From an uncultured Neptuniibacter sp. (lineage in GTDB: Bacteria > Pseudomonadota > Gammaproteobacteria > Pseudomonadales > Balneatricaceae), in the NCBI RefSeq assembly GCF_947498015.1, contig NZ_CANMIR010000012.1:52332-116331 (forward strand): DNA of 64,000 nt, in the 5' to 3' direction. Numbering within the stretch: position 1 is the stretch's first letter; every line of letters begins with the position of its first letter. The notes under the pieces are model-generated. The model searched no databases. It was not told the DNA's origin and was given only the letters and a program-made list of their open reading frames with translations. The position numbers and the translations under genes were made by a program. This document shows positions 53,203-61,961 of this stretch, piece after piece.

Positions 53203-54933
53203 TTAATCCTCTGAGGCTCCATCTCCATGGGTGCCACCACGTTTTAAACGATAGGCCAGCGCAGGTCGGGAGAGACCGAGTAATCGGGCCGCCCGTGCTA
53301 CATTACCGTTAGCTTTACACATCGCTTTATTGATCAGAGCTGACTCAACCGCTTCCATTCCGATGCCAGAATCAACCAGATCACTCGCCCAGTCTTCATT
53401 ACTGATGCTATTGGCCACTTTACGCTGCTGCTCACGGTTTCTCTCTCTGGCAGCCGCCGAAGGAGGAACATCGGAGCTGGCAAATAGATGGGGTACACCG
53501 ATCAGACCATTGTTATCCGCCAGAATCACCCCACGCTCAATCATATTCTCCAATTCACGGACATTGCCCGGCCACTGGTGGTAGTTCAGCATCAGCATCG
53601 CTTTATCCGATATACCTTTCAGACGTTTACCGTACTGTGCACTGTACTTTTTAAGGAAATGATCGGCTAAAAGCGGGATATCTTCGACACGTTCTCGCAG
53701 CGGCGGTATTGTGACCGGATAGATATTCAGTCGGTAGTAGAGATCAGCACGAAAACGCCCCTCTGCGACAGCGGTTTCCAGATCCTCATTCGTCGCAGCG
53801 ACCAACCGGGTATCAACTTTACGAACCTCTCCACCCCCTACCCGAACCACTTCCGATTCCTGTAGTACACGCAGTAATGAAGCTTGCGCCTGAAGAGATA
53901 GCTCGCCTACTTCATCTAAAAAGAGGGTGCCGCCATCTGCCCGCTCAAAATGCCCTGGGCGTGACTTGCTCGCGCCAGTGTAGGCCTCCGCTTCCACCCC
54001 AAACAGCTCCGATTCAATCAGGCTTGCTGGAATAGCAGCACAATTGATCGCGACAAAGGTTTTATCAGCGCGATCACTGCACTGATGAAGACCGCGGGCG
54101 AACACCTCTTTACCAACACCGGTTTCACCTAATATAAGCACGGTTACCTGACTTTCAGCGGCTTTCTCCATCATCGTCCAGGCATGCTTAAAACGTTCAG
54201 AGCTACCGATAGTTCCACAGGAGATAGCAGAATCCTGTTCCGACTCTATCTTCTGCTTTAAACCAACGATGCAATCCTGCAGATTCTGCATCTCTTCCTG
54301 AATATTAAGAGGCTTAAAATAACGTTGATCATTCTGATAGCCCTCCCACTCTTCAGCAGGCTTACCCACTACGACGCAACGGTGATCATCGTGAGTTGCT
54401 CTACACTCGACTTCCCGGTAGATAATCTCCCGCCCCATAAAGTGGGAACTATATCCACTGGCAAAACCAACCAGATGCCAGCAGACCGGATCATCACTGT
54501 GACCAAACTCTTTGATAAAAGAATCAGATTCGTAGCTGCTGAGAATTTCGAACTCACCATGAAACTTTCCGGAATCGATATCCATATCCAGCTCTAACAG
54601 TTTAACGGCCGCCATGCCCGTAATCATCGTTAGCTGAGGTCCGATCACAAAGGCTTCGGAATCCGGTTTGGTAGGGTGCATCTTTCGCGCCAGGTCAGCC
54701 ATTTTGTAGCCACCCAGATACCCGATACGGGTCAAAACTGCGCGGGCTCCCTCCATTCCCAGAGTTTCAACCATCACTTTGCGCATGTCACTGAAGAATG
54801 TTGCATCCAGAAGCAACATCTGACTTTCATCTAACCATATATGCCCGGTCTCCCGGTCAAAATGAATCCTTTCAATCAGATTACTGTAGTCAGGCCACGG
54901 CTTATTATTTTTCAATGCCGGTGAGATAGACAT
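53203..54933 (-). CDS. XylR/DmpR-type sigma-54-dependent activator
   Basis: 576 residues. An N-terminal XylR_N sensory part and a V4R domain (about 15-195) form the aromatic-effector pocket; Cys151, Glu174, Cys177 and Cys186 fit the zinc site of phenol sensors such as MopR/DmpR. A linker helix follows, then the AAA+ domain: Walker A GETGVGKE (269-276), the sigma-54 loop EAYTGA (316-321, canonical GAFTGA with Glu in first place) and Walker B GGTLFLDE. A Fis-type helix-turn-helix ends the protein (NVARAARLLGLSRPALAYRL). Divergent from the molybdenum-hydroxylase operon, whose gap contains a -24/-12 promoter, so it very likely activates that operon in response to an aromatic compound. Confidence 0.93.
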   Translation of the reverse strand: MSISPALKNNKPWPDYSNLIERIHFDRETGHIWLDESQMLLLDATFFSDMRKVMVETLGMEGARAVLTRIGYLGGYKMADLARKMHPTKPDSEAFVIGPQLTMITGMAAVKLLELDMDIDSGKFHGEFEILSSYESDSFIKEFGHSDDPVCWHLVGFASGYSSHFMGREIIYREVECRATHDDHRCVVVGKPAEEWEGYQNDQRYFKPLNIQEEMQNLQDCIVGLKQKIESEQDSAISCGTIGSSERFKHAWTMMEKAAESQVTVLILGETGVGKEVFARGLHQCSDRADKTFVAINCAAIPASLIESELFGVEAEAYTGASKSRPGHFERADGGTLFLDEVGELSLQAQASLLRVLQESEVVRVGGGEVRKVDTRLVAATNEDLETAVAEGRFRADLYYRLNIYPVTIPPLRERVEDIPLLADHFLKKYSAQYGKRLKGISDKAMLMLNYHQWPGNVRELENMIERGVILADNNGLIGVPHLFASSDVPPSAAARERNREQQRKVANSISNEDWASDLVDSGIGMEAVESALINKAMCKANGNVARAARLLGLSRPALAYRLKRGGTHGDGASED

Positions 54934-55110
54934 AGTAACTATCGCCTCACAAATTATTTTTATTGTTCTTATCTGGTCTCATAGCAGCATTTAACATCAT
55001 CTCTGCAAAAACAACCGCTGAAAGACCCTGAAAACCTGCCAACTTAGATCACCCATCTATACACATTTAACAGGCCAATTAACCCCACACTAGTATGGAA
55101 ATTAATAATT

Positions 55111-55177
55111 ATCAATTGATTTTTTAAGGGTAATTAAATGATCACTTTTTCAAACAAAGTATAAGTGATCATTTAAT
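55111..55177. promoter_or_regulatory. Enhancer-like binding sites for the XylR/DmpR-type activator
   Basis: ATCAATTGAT (55111-55120) is the core of the known XylR/DmpR site TTGATCAATTGATCAA. Next, ATTAAATGATCACTT (55133-55147) and AAGTGATCATTTAAT (55163-55177) form a perfect 15-base inverted repeat with a 15-base spacer, each arm containing TGATCA. The sites lie about 95-155 bases upstream of the predicted start of transcription, a usual enhancer distance. Confidence 0.6.
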
Positions 55178-55243
55178 CACTATATCCTCAAAAGCAAACC
55201 CAATAAACTCGTAACCAATTGTTTTAAAAGAACTAATAAAAAC

Positions 55244-55258
55244 TGGCATTTTGCTTGC
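55244..55258 (+). promoter_or_regulatory. Sigma-54 (-24/-12) promoter of the molybdenum-hydroxylase operon
   Basis: TGGCATTTTGCTTGC: GG and GC separated by exactly ten bases, close to TGGCACN5TTGC. The start of transcription would be near 55270. Confidence 0.75.
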
Positions 55259-55451
55259 CATCTCTCTTCTCATACGTGAATCGGTAATTACCGTTGTTCC
55301 AGGCCTTAAATCAGGTTTGATCAAAGAGTAAAAACGCTTCGTTTTTTTAGATGAAAACCAAGCAGATATCACGTTTTGACTGATAACTGATTGTGCTTTC
55401 AATCGAAGCAGTTACCTAAAAATAAACACAATAAGAAAGGTAGGTTGTTTT

Positions 55452-56330
55452 ATGAGTAGTCGTATTTTGCCGAACTTCGATCTGCTAGTGCCCAACAGCA
55501 CTTCAGAAGCGGTAAATCTACTATCCCACTACAAGGATCGTGCCGCTTTAATCGCAGGTGGTACCGACCTGGTTGTTGCGATGAAGATGAATCATCACCC
55601 TGAGATTCTCATCTCAATATCTGAGATTGATGGATTAGATTACATCGACTTTAATCCTGACAGCGGGTTGCATCTGGGTGCGAAAGCAACTGTTGCCAAT
55701 CTTTTGGAGCATCCTGCGGTTAAAGAACATTACCCTGCCCTCTGGCAGGCGGCCGATGTATTTGCCACGCCACAGATTCGTACTGCGGCAACAGTTATGG
55801 GCAATGTACTGCGCGGCTCCCCTGCAGGTGACTGTAGCTGCGCTCTGCTGGCACTGGGTGCCCGCATCCTATTACAAAGTGCCGAAGGTACCCGTGAAGT
55901 AGCCATTGAAGATTTTTGGACCGGTTACAACCAGAATGCGCGCCGCGATGATGAGGTTGCCATCGAGATGATTATTGATGCGCCCCATTCCGGTACAGGA
56001 TCAGCCTTCAGACGGATGACCCGAGTCAATGAAGATCTGGCCAAGCTCAACGGTTCAGTCCGTCTGGAGATGGATGGCAAGATTTGCACCTCTGCACGGA
56101 TTGCCATGGGTTGTGTAGGCCCAACAACACTGCGCCTGCCTAAAACCGAAAAGCTTCTCTGTAATGAAGAGATCACTCCAGAACTCCTGGCTCATGTGAT
56201 CGACACAGTACCTACCGAGATCTCCCCTATCGATGATAAACGCTCCACTGCTGAATACCGTCTGATGGTATCGGGTGTCGTAATTAAGCGTTTGATTGAA
56301 CAGGCTGCAACTGCAGCAGCAGAGAAGTGA
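55452..56330 (+). CDS. Molybdenum hydroxylase, FAD subunit (CoxM/QorM-like)
   Basis: 292 residues; medium subunit of a xanthine-oxidase-family enzyme. FAD motifs AGGTDLVVAM and ATVMGNVLRGSPAGD are present, followed by the CO dehydrogenase flavoprotein C-terminal domain (LAKLNGSVRLEM, RIAMGCVGPTTLRLPKTE). It lacks the extra 4Fe-4S loop of 4-hydroxybenzoyl-CoA reductase. Takes electrons from the 2Fe-2S subunit and passes them to an acceptor. First gene after the sigma-54 promoter, with AAGGTAGG-type sequence upstream. Confidence 0.92.
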   Translation: MSSRILPNFDLLVPNSTSEAVNLLSHYKDRAALIAGGTDLVVAMKMNHHPEILISISEIDGLDYIDFNPDSGLHLGAKATVANLLEHPAVKEHYPALWQAADVFATPQIRTAATVMGNVLRGSPAGDCSCALLALGARILLQSAEGTREVAIEDFWTGYNQNARRDDEVAIEMIIDAPHSGTGSAFRRMTRVNEDLAKLNGSVRLEMDGKICTSARIAMGCVGPTTLRLPKTEKLLCNEEITPELLAHVIDTVPTEISPIDDKRSTAEYRLMVSGVVIKRLIEQAATAAAEK

Positions 56331-56340
56331 GGGAGCAATC

Positions 56341-56865
56341 ATGAAAGAGAGAATGATAGAACTGACCGTAAACGGCATTAACCTGAACATCTCTGTGCCG
56401 GTACACCAAACCCTTCTGGATACGCTGCGTGAACAGCTGGGCTTCACCGATACCAAATATGGCTGCGGCACTGGCGAATGCGGTGCCTGTACTGTAATTA
56501 TCGATGGCGAAGATAGCCTTTGCTCCTGTATGGCACTGGCGTCCACACTGAACGGCCGCTCCATCACAACCGCAGCGGGCCTTGCCGAGCAGGGACTGAA
56601 CGCGGTACAGCAGGCATTTATCGATCAGACAGCGGTGCAGTGCGGTTACTGCACCCCGGGCATGGTTGTAAAAAGTACCAGCCTGCTTCGCAAAAACCCC
56701 AATCCGACTGAGGAAGAGATCCGCAAGGAACTCGAAGGCAATATCTGTCGTTGCACCGGCTATGACAGTATCGTCAAAGCGGTACAACAGGCCGCGCAGA
56801 GCTTTCCGGAAGAGAATACCCAGTGGGATAACGCAGTTGAATTAAAGACGGGGGCACACTCATGA
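56341..56865 (+). CDS. Molybdenum hydroxylase, 2Fe-2S subunit (CoxS-like)
   Basis: 174 residues from ATG 56341 (GAGGGAG six bases upstream; the frame opens earlier at 56296 inside the previous gene). The plant-type cluster ligands are in YGCGTGECGACTV and LCSC; the second, xanthine-oxidase-type cluster ligands are in QCGYCTPGM and GNICRCTGY. Both 2Fe-2S sites are complete. Overlaps the large-subunit gene by four bases. Confidence 0.95.
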   Translation: MKERMIELTVNGINLNISVPVHQTLLDTLREQLGFTDTKYGCGTGECGACTVIIDGEDSLCSCMALASTLNGRSITTAAGLAEQGLNAVQQAFIDQTAVQCGYCTPGMVVKSTSLLRKNPNPTEEEIRKELEGNICRCTGYDSIVKAVQQAAQSFPEENTQWDNAVELKTGAHS

Positions 56866-59222
56866 GCCAGTTTTCAGTCATCGGTAAGAACGTACCTAAA
56901 GTTGATGCATTCGAAAAAGTAACCGGCCAGCCTATCTATGCGGCTGACCTAAAGATGCAGGGCATGCTGTATGGCAAGATCGTTCGCTGTATGGATCATG
57001 CCCACGCCCGAGTCACACGTCTGGACTTCAGCGAAGCCTTAAAAATTCCGGGAGTGATCAAGATTCTGGGACCGGAGGATGTGACCCAGACGACATACAA
57101 CACGGGCGCCTGCGACGAGATGGTGTCAGACAAAGTGGGACACCTACTGGGCGATCTGAAAGATCAGACAATCTTCACCTATCATGTTCGTCATCAGGGC
57201 GATGCTATCTGCGGCGTAATCGCTACCTCCGAGGAGATAGCCGAACGTGCCGCTGCCAAGGTGATTGTCGAGTACGAGCCCCTTCAGGTGTTCATGACTC
57301 CGAGCGAAGCCGAAAAAACCGGCACCCATCAGCTTCATCCTGATAAGCCCAACAATATGGCGTTCCAGCTACCGGATGCGATGTTCCCTGGAAACAGCTA
57401 CGGCTGGGGTGATGCTGAAGAAGCGATGAAAGAAGCGGATCTGATCGTAGAAGATAACTTCTATGTGAATAAACAGAAGCAGTGCCAGATGGAACCCCAC
57501 GCGTATATTGCACAAGTGGATGGACGCGGTCGCCTGCACTGCTGGAGCAGTGGTCAGATGCCTAAGATCACTCATCAGAAGATCGCACGCCTGTTTGATA
57601 TGCCGATGTCGATGGTGAAGATCCACAGCACGACGATTGGTGGAGGCTTCGGTGCCCGCCTGGGTATCATTTCGGAGCCAGAGACCTGCGCCATGGCTTT
57701 GGCGGTGCCTGGTCGTCCCGTTAAAGTTCAGACCCTGCGAGAAGAGGACTGGATCATCTCCGAGAGCCGTCATGCCGGTGACTACTGGATGAAACTCGGC
57801 TTCAAAAAAGATGGTACACCTGTAGCCTGCCAAGCACGCTTTAAAGCGAATACCGGTGCCTATTTTACCCATGCGTCAGGGGTACCTTTCACCACCGGTG
57901 CCTGGTTAAGCGGCATGTACAAATTTGGTGCGCTGGGTTATCAGGGTGAGTCCTACTTCTCTAACCAGGCCCCTGCGGGTGCTTACCGCGGTTATGGTAA
58001 CCCTCAAACCAACTTCGTATTAGAGCAGTTGATCGACCGCGCGCTAACCCAACTGGATATCGATCCGGTGCAATGGCGTCTTGACTGGCATAAGGGCGTT
58101 GGTGATGACGGCTGGTGTTTTGGGGTTAAATACCCCTCTTGCCAGCTTTCCGAGTGCTTGCGTCAGGGTGCAGAGGCCATAGAGTGGGATAAGAAAGTAG
58201 CCGCTAACAAACAGCAGAGTGGTGTTAAGCGCCGTGGCGTTGGGGTCTCAGTCATGAACCACACCTCCGGCGCGATGCCGATGCTTCTTGAACATACGGT
58301 TACTACCATCATGATGAATGAAGATGGCAGTGCTGTCGTTTCAACGGCTTGTTCCGATCTGGGTCAGGGTTCACACACCGTTCTACACCAGATTGCGGCG
58401 GAAGCACTCGGACTGGAGATGCATGAAGTAACCCTGAAAACCGGTGACTCCGATGCTAACGGTTTTGATATTGGATCACACGCCAGTCGTACCACTTATG
58501 TCGGTGGCAATTCAATTCTGGAAGCCAGTGATGATGTCAAGAAGCAGCTGCTAGATCGGGCCAGCCGTCATCTGGATACATCAGTTGAAAATCTTGAATT
58601 TGGCGGCAAAACGATATTCGCCAAGAACAATCCGGAAAACAGTATTACCACCGCTGAGATCTGCCGTCTGGGTGTCTATAACTATATGGATCCTGAAACA
58701 GGTGAACCTGAGGGTGCACCGGGACAGATCTTTGGCTTCTCCAGCCACTTTGCAAAACATAACTCCCCCCCATTCGGCGCCTGCTTTGTTGAAGTGGAGA
58801 TCGATACTGAGACAGGTGAGATTGAGTTACTGGAGCTGGTTCACACCCACGATATCGGCCGCACACTACACCCTGCAATGGCTGAGGGTCAGATGGTAGG
58901 CGGTGCACAACAGGGTATCGGCATGGCATTGACCGAAGAGATCTATTACGACGATCAGGGTTTAGCGCTCAACAGCAGCTTCACCGACTACAAAATGTAT
59001 GGCTCATCTGATATGCCCAAGATGAAGGTCATTCTGGTTGAAGATCCTGACCCGCATGGACCTTATGGTGCCAAAAGTGTTGGTGAAGCCGGACTGACCA
59101 GCCCGGTAGGCGCCATTGCCAATGCGGTCTATAACGCTCTGGGCATCCAGTTCAAAGAAGCACCTATCACTCCAGAGAAAGTGCTTAAAGCGATCAAAGA
59201 AAACGGCCTTAATTTCGCCTGA
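56862..59222 (+). CDS. Molybdenum hydroxylase, molybdopterin-binding large subunit
   Basis: 786 residues. The cofactor-binding loops include TTIGGGFGARLG, the active-site strand GAYRGYGNPQ (from Ala374) and the catalytic Glu742 in KSVGEAGLTSPVGA. The AYRG loop rules out form I CO dehydrogenase (AYxCSFR) and fits hydroxylases of purines, N-heterocycles or aldehydes. The aromatic-responsive activator argues for an aromatic or heteroaromatic substrate: quinoline-, isoquinoline- or nicotinate-type hydroxylation is plausible, not proven. All three subunits are intact and contiguous. Confidence 0.93.
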   Translation: MSQFSVIGKNVPKVDAFEKVTGQPIYAADLKMQGMLYGKIVRCMDHAHARVTRLDFSEALKIPGVIKILGPEDVTQTTYNTGACDEMVSDKVGHLLGDLKDQTIFTYHVRHQGDAICGVIATSEEIAERAAAKVIVEYEPLQVFMTPSEAEKTGTHQLHPDKPNNMAFQLPDAMFPGNSYGWGDAEEAMKEADLIVEDNFYVNKQKQCQMEPHAYIAQVDGRGRLHCWSSGQMPKITHQKIARLFDMPMSMVKIHSTTIGGGFGARLGIISEPETCAMALAVPGRPVKVQTLREEDWIISESRHAGDYWMKLGFKKDGTPVACQARFKANTGAYFTHASGVPFTTGAWLSGMYKFGALGYQGESYFSNQAPAGAYRGYGNPQTNFVLEQLIDRALTQLDIDPVQWRLDWHKGVGDDGWCFGVKYPSCQLSECLRQGAEAIEWDKKVAANKQQSGVKRRGVGVSVMNHTSGAMPMLLEHTVTTIMMNEDGSAVVSTACSDLGQGSHTVLHQIAAEALGLEMHEVTLKTGDSDANGFDIGSHASRTTYVGGNSILEASDDVKKQLLDRASRHLDTSVENLEFGGKTIFAKNNPENSITTAEICRLGVYNYMDPETGEPEGAPGQIFGFSSHFAKHNSPPFGACFVEVEIDTETGEIELLELVHTHDIGRTLHPAMAEGQMVGGAQQGIGMALTEEIYYDDQGLALNSSFTDYKMYGSSDMPKMKVILVEDPDPHGPYGAKSVGEAGLTSPVGAIANAVYNALGIQFKEAPITPEKVLKAIKENGLNFA

Positions 59223-59231
59223 GTCAATAGC

Positions 59232-59253
59232 GGGTGCTTCTCAGGAAGCACCC
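59232..59253 (+). promoter_or_regulatory. Intercistronic hairpin between large subunit and XdhC-like gene
   Basis: GGGTGCTTC pairs perfectly with GAAGCACCC around TCAG; no T-run follows. It probably lowers or separates expression of the maturation genes relative to the structural genes. Confidence 0.6.
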
Positions 59254-59280
59254 CTGACTCTATGCCGTTAGGAGATCGAT

Positions 59281-60285
59281 ATGAACCATAATGCAGAACA
59301 AACTGTTCCATTTCAGCTGACTGAAACCTCTCAGCCCTACCCGGTGCTGGAGGCGATTATTACTGATGTTAGAGGATCCGCGCCCACCCAGGTCGGTGAC
59401 TCAATGCTTCTACTCAGTAATGGCCGGTGGACAGGATCCGTTGGCGGAGGCAATCTGGAATGGAAGTTGATGCAAGCGGGCCAGATGGCCTGGTGGCGGT
59501 TACAAAACACACAAAAACTCCCCCCTGCCTCAGCAATGAAGATTGATCATGGACTGGGATGCCATACAGACCAGTGCTGTGGGGGGCGTGTAGAAGCGCA
59601 TCTACTAATGCTGCCAAAACATTTTAGTGCATTGATGAATGACCATGCGGACCGGATATACACGGTTGATGCAGATGAGCGCCTACAACTATCCGGTGGC
59701 TATACGGCAAGCCAGCAAGCCTTGGGCGACACTCAGGGATGGACACCAAAACTGATACAAAAATCCGAACGTCGCTTGTCAGATCAGCATAATAATTCAC
59801 TGTTACGAAAAGCGAAGCATGCACCACAGCTGTGGGTGTTCGGTGCAGGACATATTGCACGCGCGCTTGCACCACTCGCCAGTGCTCTTAATTTTCGTGT
59901 CTCAGTTTTTGATGGCCGTCCTCAATGGGCAGATCCCGAAGCGTTCCCCAATGAGATCAACGTACGTCCGAGTTCGCTGCCTGAATCTGTAGACCAACCA
60001 GACAGTGACACCACCGTATTGATCATGACTCACAGTCATAAACTGGATTATCAGTTGCTTGAGCTTATGAGCGATTGGGATCTGGGATATCTGGGTGTCA
60101 TCGGTAGCAAGACCAAAGCGGTCCGTTTCCGTCACCGCCTGGATAATCAGGGGATTGATGACAGCCATATTCACATGCCGATTGGATTGCCTGATATGGG
60201 TAAAGAGCCGATGGCAGTGGCGGTGAGTTGTGTGGCTGAGCTGTTACAAATTCGCGAACGCAGTAAGAACGGGGCGATCCAATGA
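59281..60285 (+). CDS. XdhC/CoxI-family molybdenum cofactor maturation protein
   Basis: 334 residues. The N-terminal XdhC_CoxI domain has RGSAPTQVGDSMLLLSNGRWTGSVGGGNLE and CCGGRVEAHLL; the C-terminal Rossmann domain has VFGAGHIARALAPLASALNFRVSVFDGRPQWA, then TVLIMTHSHKLDYQLL and GVIGSKTKAVRFRHRL. XdhC proteins bind the molybdenum cofactor, promote its sulfuration and load it into the enzyme. TAGGAGA lies before ATG 59281. Overlaps the next gene by four bases. Confidence 0.93.
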   Translation: MNHNAEQTVPFQLTETSQPYPVLEAIITDVRGSAPTQVGDSMLLLSNGRWTGSVGGGNLEWKLMQAGQMAWWRLQNTQKLPPASAMKIDHGLGCHTDQCCGGRVEAHLLMLPKHFSALMNDHADRIYTVDADERLQLSGGYTASQQALGDTQGWTPKLIQKSERRLSDQHNNSLLRKAKHAPQLWVFGAGHIARALAPLASALNFRVSVFDGRPQWADPEAFPNEINVRPSSLPESVDQPDSDTTVLIMTHSHKLDYQLLELMSDWDLGYLGVIGSKTKAVRFRHRLDNQGIDDSHIHMPIGLPDMGKEPMAVAVSCVAELLQIRERSKNGAIQ

Positions 60286-60875
60286 GTACCGCGATCATTC
60301 TCGCAGGCGGTCGCTCCAGCCGCAGTGGACGTATCCATAAAGGGCTACGCCAGTTAAACGCTACAGACCGAAGTTACAGCTGGCTCGAGCATCAGGTAGA
60401 GCAACTCCGTAACGCTGGATACAGCCGTATTATTATCGCGACCGGTTATCGCTCACGCAGATTGATCGCAAAGGTTGGATCGCTAAAGCAGATGCACAAT
60501 CCGACACCAGAACAAGGCCCTTTCAGTACGCTTAAAGCCGCTTTACGGGGTTTCCAGAGCGGCCATACGTTGTTGGTACCGATCGACACCCCCGTTCCAA
60601 AACCGGGTGTCATGCACAAGCTACGCTGTGCGCTTCATGGCAAGCTGGCAGCTAAACCCTGCCATCAAGGCAGAGGGGCACACCCCCTATTACTCAGTCA
60701 GGATCTGGTCAGAAAGATCAGATCAACTGATATCGGCAGGACCGATGCTCGACTCGATAAACAGTTACATCAACTTGAATACACAGAGATTGGAACGGTA
60801 GAAGTGACTGCTACAGAGATACATCGCAACCTGAATACAGAATTAGAGTGGAGAAAGTACAAAAGGCTGATATAA
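60282..60875 (+). CDS. MobA/MocA-like molybdenum cofactor nucleotidyltransferase
   Basis: 197 residues. The nucleotide loop AIILAGGRSSRSGRIHKGLRQL resembles LAAGxSSRMGxxK of MocA/MobA, and LVPIDTPVPKPGVM holds the metal-binding region. It would convert molybdopterin to the cytosine or guanine dinucleotide form that xanthine-oxidase-family bacterial enzymes need, probably CMP (MocA type). The loop has Ser and an extra Arg-Ile where Met-Gly-x-x is usual, so the glycine-rich turn is somewhat altered. Confidence 0.85.
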   Translation: MSTAIILAGGRSSRSGRIHKGLRQLNATDRSYSWLEHQVEQLRNAGYSRIIIATGYRSRRLIAKVGSLKQMHNPTPEQGPFSTLKAALRGFQSGHTLLVPIDTPVPKPGVMHKLRCALHGKLAAKPCHQGRGAHPLLLSQDLVRKIRSTDIGRTDARLDKQLHQLEYTEIGTVEVTATEIHRNLNTELEWRKYKRLI

Positions 60876-60947
60876 CAGCGCACACTAAACATATAACATA
60901 TTAACTATCGATTGAAATTAGTAGTTATTCGATAAGAGACGTTGACG

Positions 60948-61949
60948 ATGGCATCAATAAAAACAAACAAGCTCATCGCACTCGCGGTTAAGCCAGGCCT
61001 CCTTATTTCTATGCTGGGTGTGGCGCTAACCGGTTGCGAAGCCCCTCTTAATTTAGAGGGCATAGAAGAAGAAAAAACCAAGTCTGTAAGACGGACTGAT
61101 CAGTTTCAGGCGGTCGCCGCAAACGGACACGCGCTGGTTGCTGTCGGTAATGACGGGCTCATCCTGAGATCCCCTGCTGATAGCCTTAAATGGCAGCGTC
61201 AGTCCATCGATATTCAATCCAGTTTCGTTGATATCGCCGCCTGCCCTGACCAGCGCTTTGTGGCGCTGAGTATGGATAAACAGGTCTGGCAGAGCGTGGA
61301 TAACGGAGCCAGCTGGCAGGCTTCTGAGCTGCCTACCCCGGAAGATCTGCTGGATCTCACCTGTGCACCGGATAACAGTGTCTGGGTGGTGGGGAGCTTC
61401 TCTACCGTACTGCACTCCAAAGACCAGGGCAAAACCTGGCAGGAAAATACCCTCAATGAGGATGCGATGCTGACCGGAATTCAGTTTCTGGATGCTTCCA
61501 CCGCGATTATGACCGGCGAGTTTGGGGTCGTCAGCCGCAGTAATGATGGTGGCCAGAGCTGGAACCCTCCGAGCTATATCCCGAACGATTTCTATACCCA
61601 GACCGCTTTCTTTACCGATGCCAATACCGGTTGGGTGGGTGGCCTCAGTGGCCAGATCCTCTACACCGATGATGGCGGTGAGAACTGGACCAAACAACCC
61701 ACGCCTACCGAGTCGCCGATCTACGGTTTCTATCAGAGCGGAACCCGCCTGTTTGCCTTTGGTGATCACAGCACCGTACTGGAGTACACCGGTAGCGACT
61801 GGGCCCGGGTGAACTCACAGGGGCGTCCGGTCTATCTGCGTGATGCGATTCAGCTCAGTAACGGCGAGCTGCTGTTTGCCGGCGGGGCCGGCTCCCTGTT
61901 CACTCTGGACATTCAGTCCGGTGATACGACTCAACTATCTAAAAAATAA
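60948..61949 (+). CDS. YCF48/BNR-repeat beta-propeller lipoprotein, copy 2
   Basis: 333 residues from ATG 60948 (a TTG at 60942 would add two). The lipobox MLGVALTGCEAP gives a lipidated N-terminus, unlike copy 1, which has a membrane helix. Repeats VAVGNDGLILRSPADSLKWQ, VVGSFSTVLHSKDQGKTWQ, MTGEFGVVSRSNDGGQSWN and WVGGLSGQILYTDDGGENWT form a YCF48-like propeller. Followed by an RND gene, the same pairing as at 42558-46037. Third codon positions look richer in G and C than in the genes just upstream. Confidence 0.88.
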   Translation: MASIKTNKLIALAVKPGLLISMLGVALTGCEAPLNLEGIEEEKTKSVRRTDQFQAVAANGHALVAVGNDGLILRSPADSLKWQRQSIDIQSSFVDIAACPDQRFVALSMDKQVWQSVDNGASWQASELPTPEDLLDLTCAPDNSVWVVGSFSTVLHSKDQGKTWQENTLNEDAMLTGIQFLDASTAIMTGEFGVVSRSNDGGQSWNPPSYIPNDFYTQTAFFTDANTGWVGGLSGQILYTDDGGENWTKQPTPTESPIYGFYQSGTRLFAFGDHSTVLEYTGSDWARVNSQGRPVYLRDAIQLSNGELLFAGGAGSLFTLDIQSGDTTQLSKK

Positions 61950-61961
61950 GAGGCCTTCGTC

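Larger units (their letters stand above)
54934..55451. other. Regulatory gap between sigma-54 activator and molybdenum hydroxylase
   Basis: 518 bases without a convincing gene. Its left 150 bases should hold the activator's own promoter, not located. Enhancer-like repeats lie at 55111-55177 and a sigma-54 promoter at 55244-55258 (separate entries). About 180 bases of leader precede the first gene. Confidence 0.7.

Noticed and set aside
55169..55402. 77-codon minus-strand open frame in the gap before the molybdenum-hydroxylase genes
   Set aside because: TTG start, no ribosome site, no recognisable family, and it overlaps the sigma-54 promoter and one arm of the inverted repeat.
55452..59222. 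Aerobic CO dehydrogenase
   Set aside because: The large-subunit active-site loop is AYRGYGNPQ, not the AYxCSFR loop of form I CO dehydrogenase.
60912..60934. ATTGAAATT near 60920 as a fourth copy of the shared palindrome before YCF48 copy 2
   Set aside because: Only one half matches; the other half-site is missing, so it is not counted.
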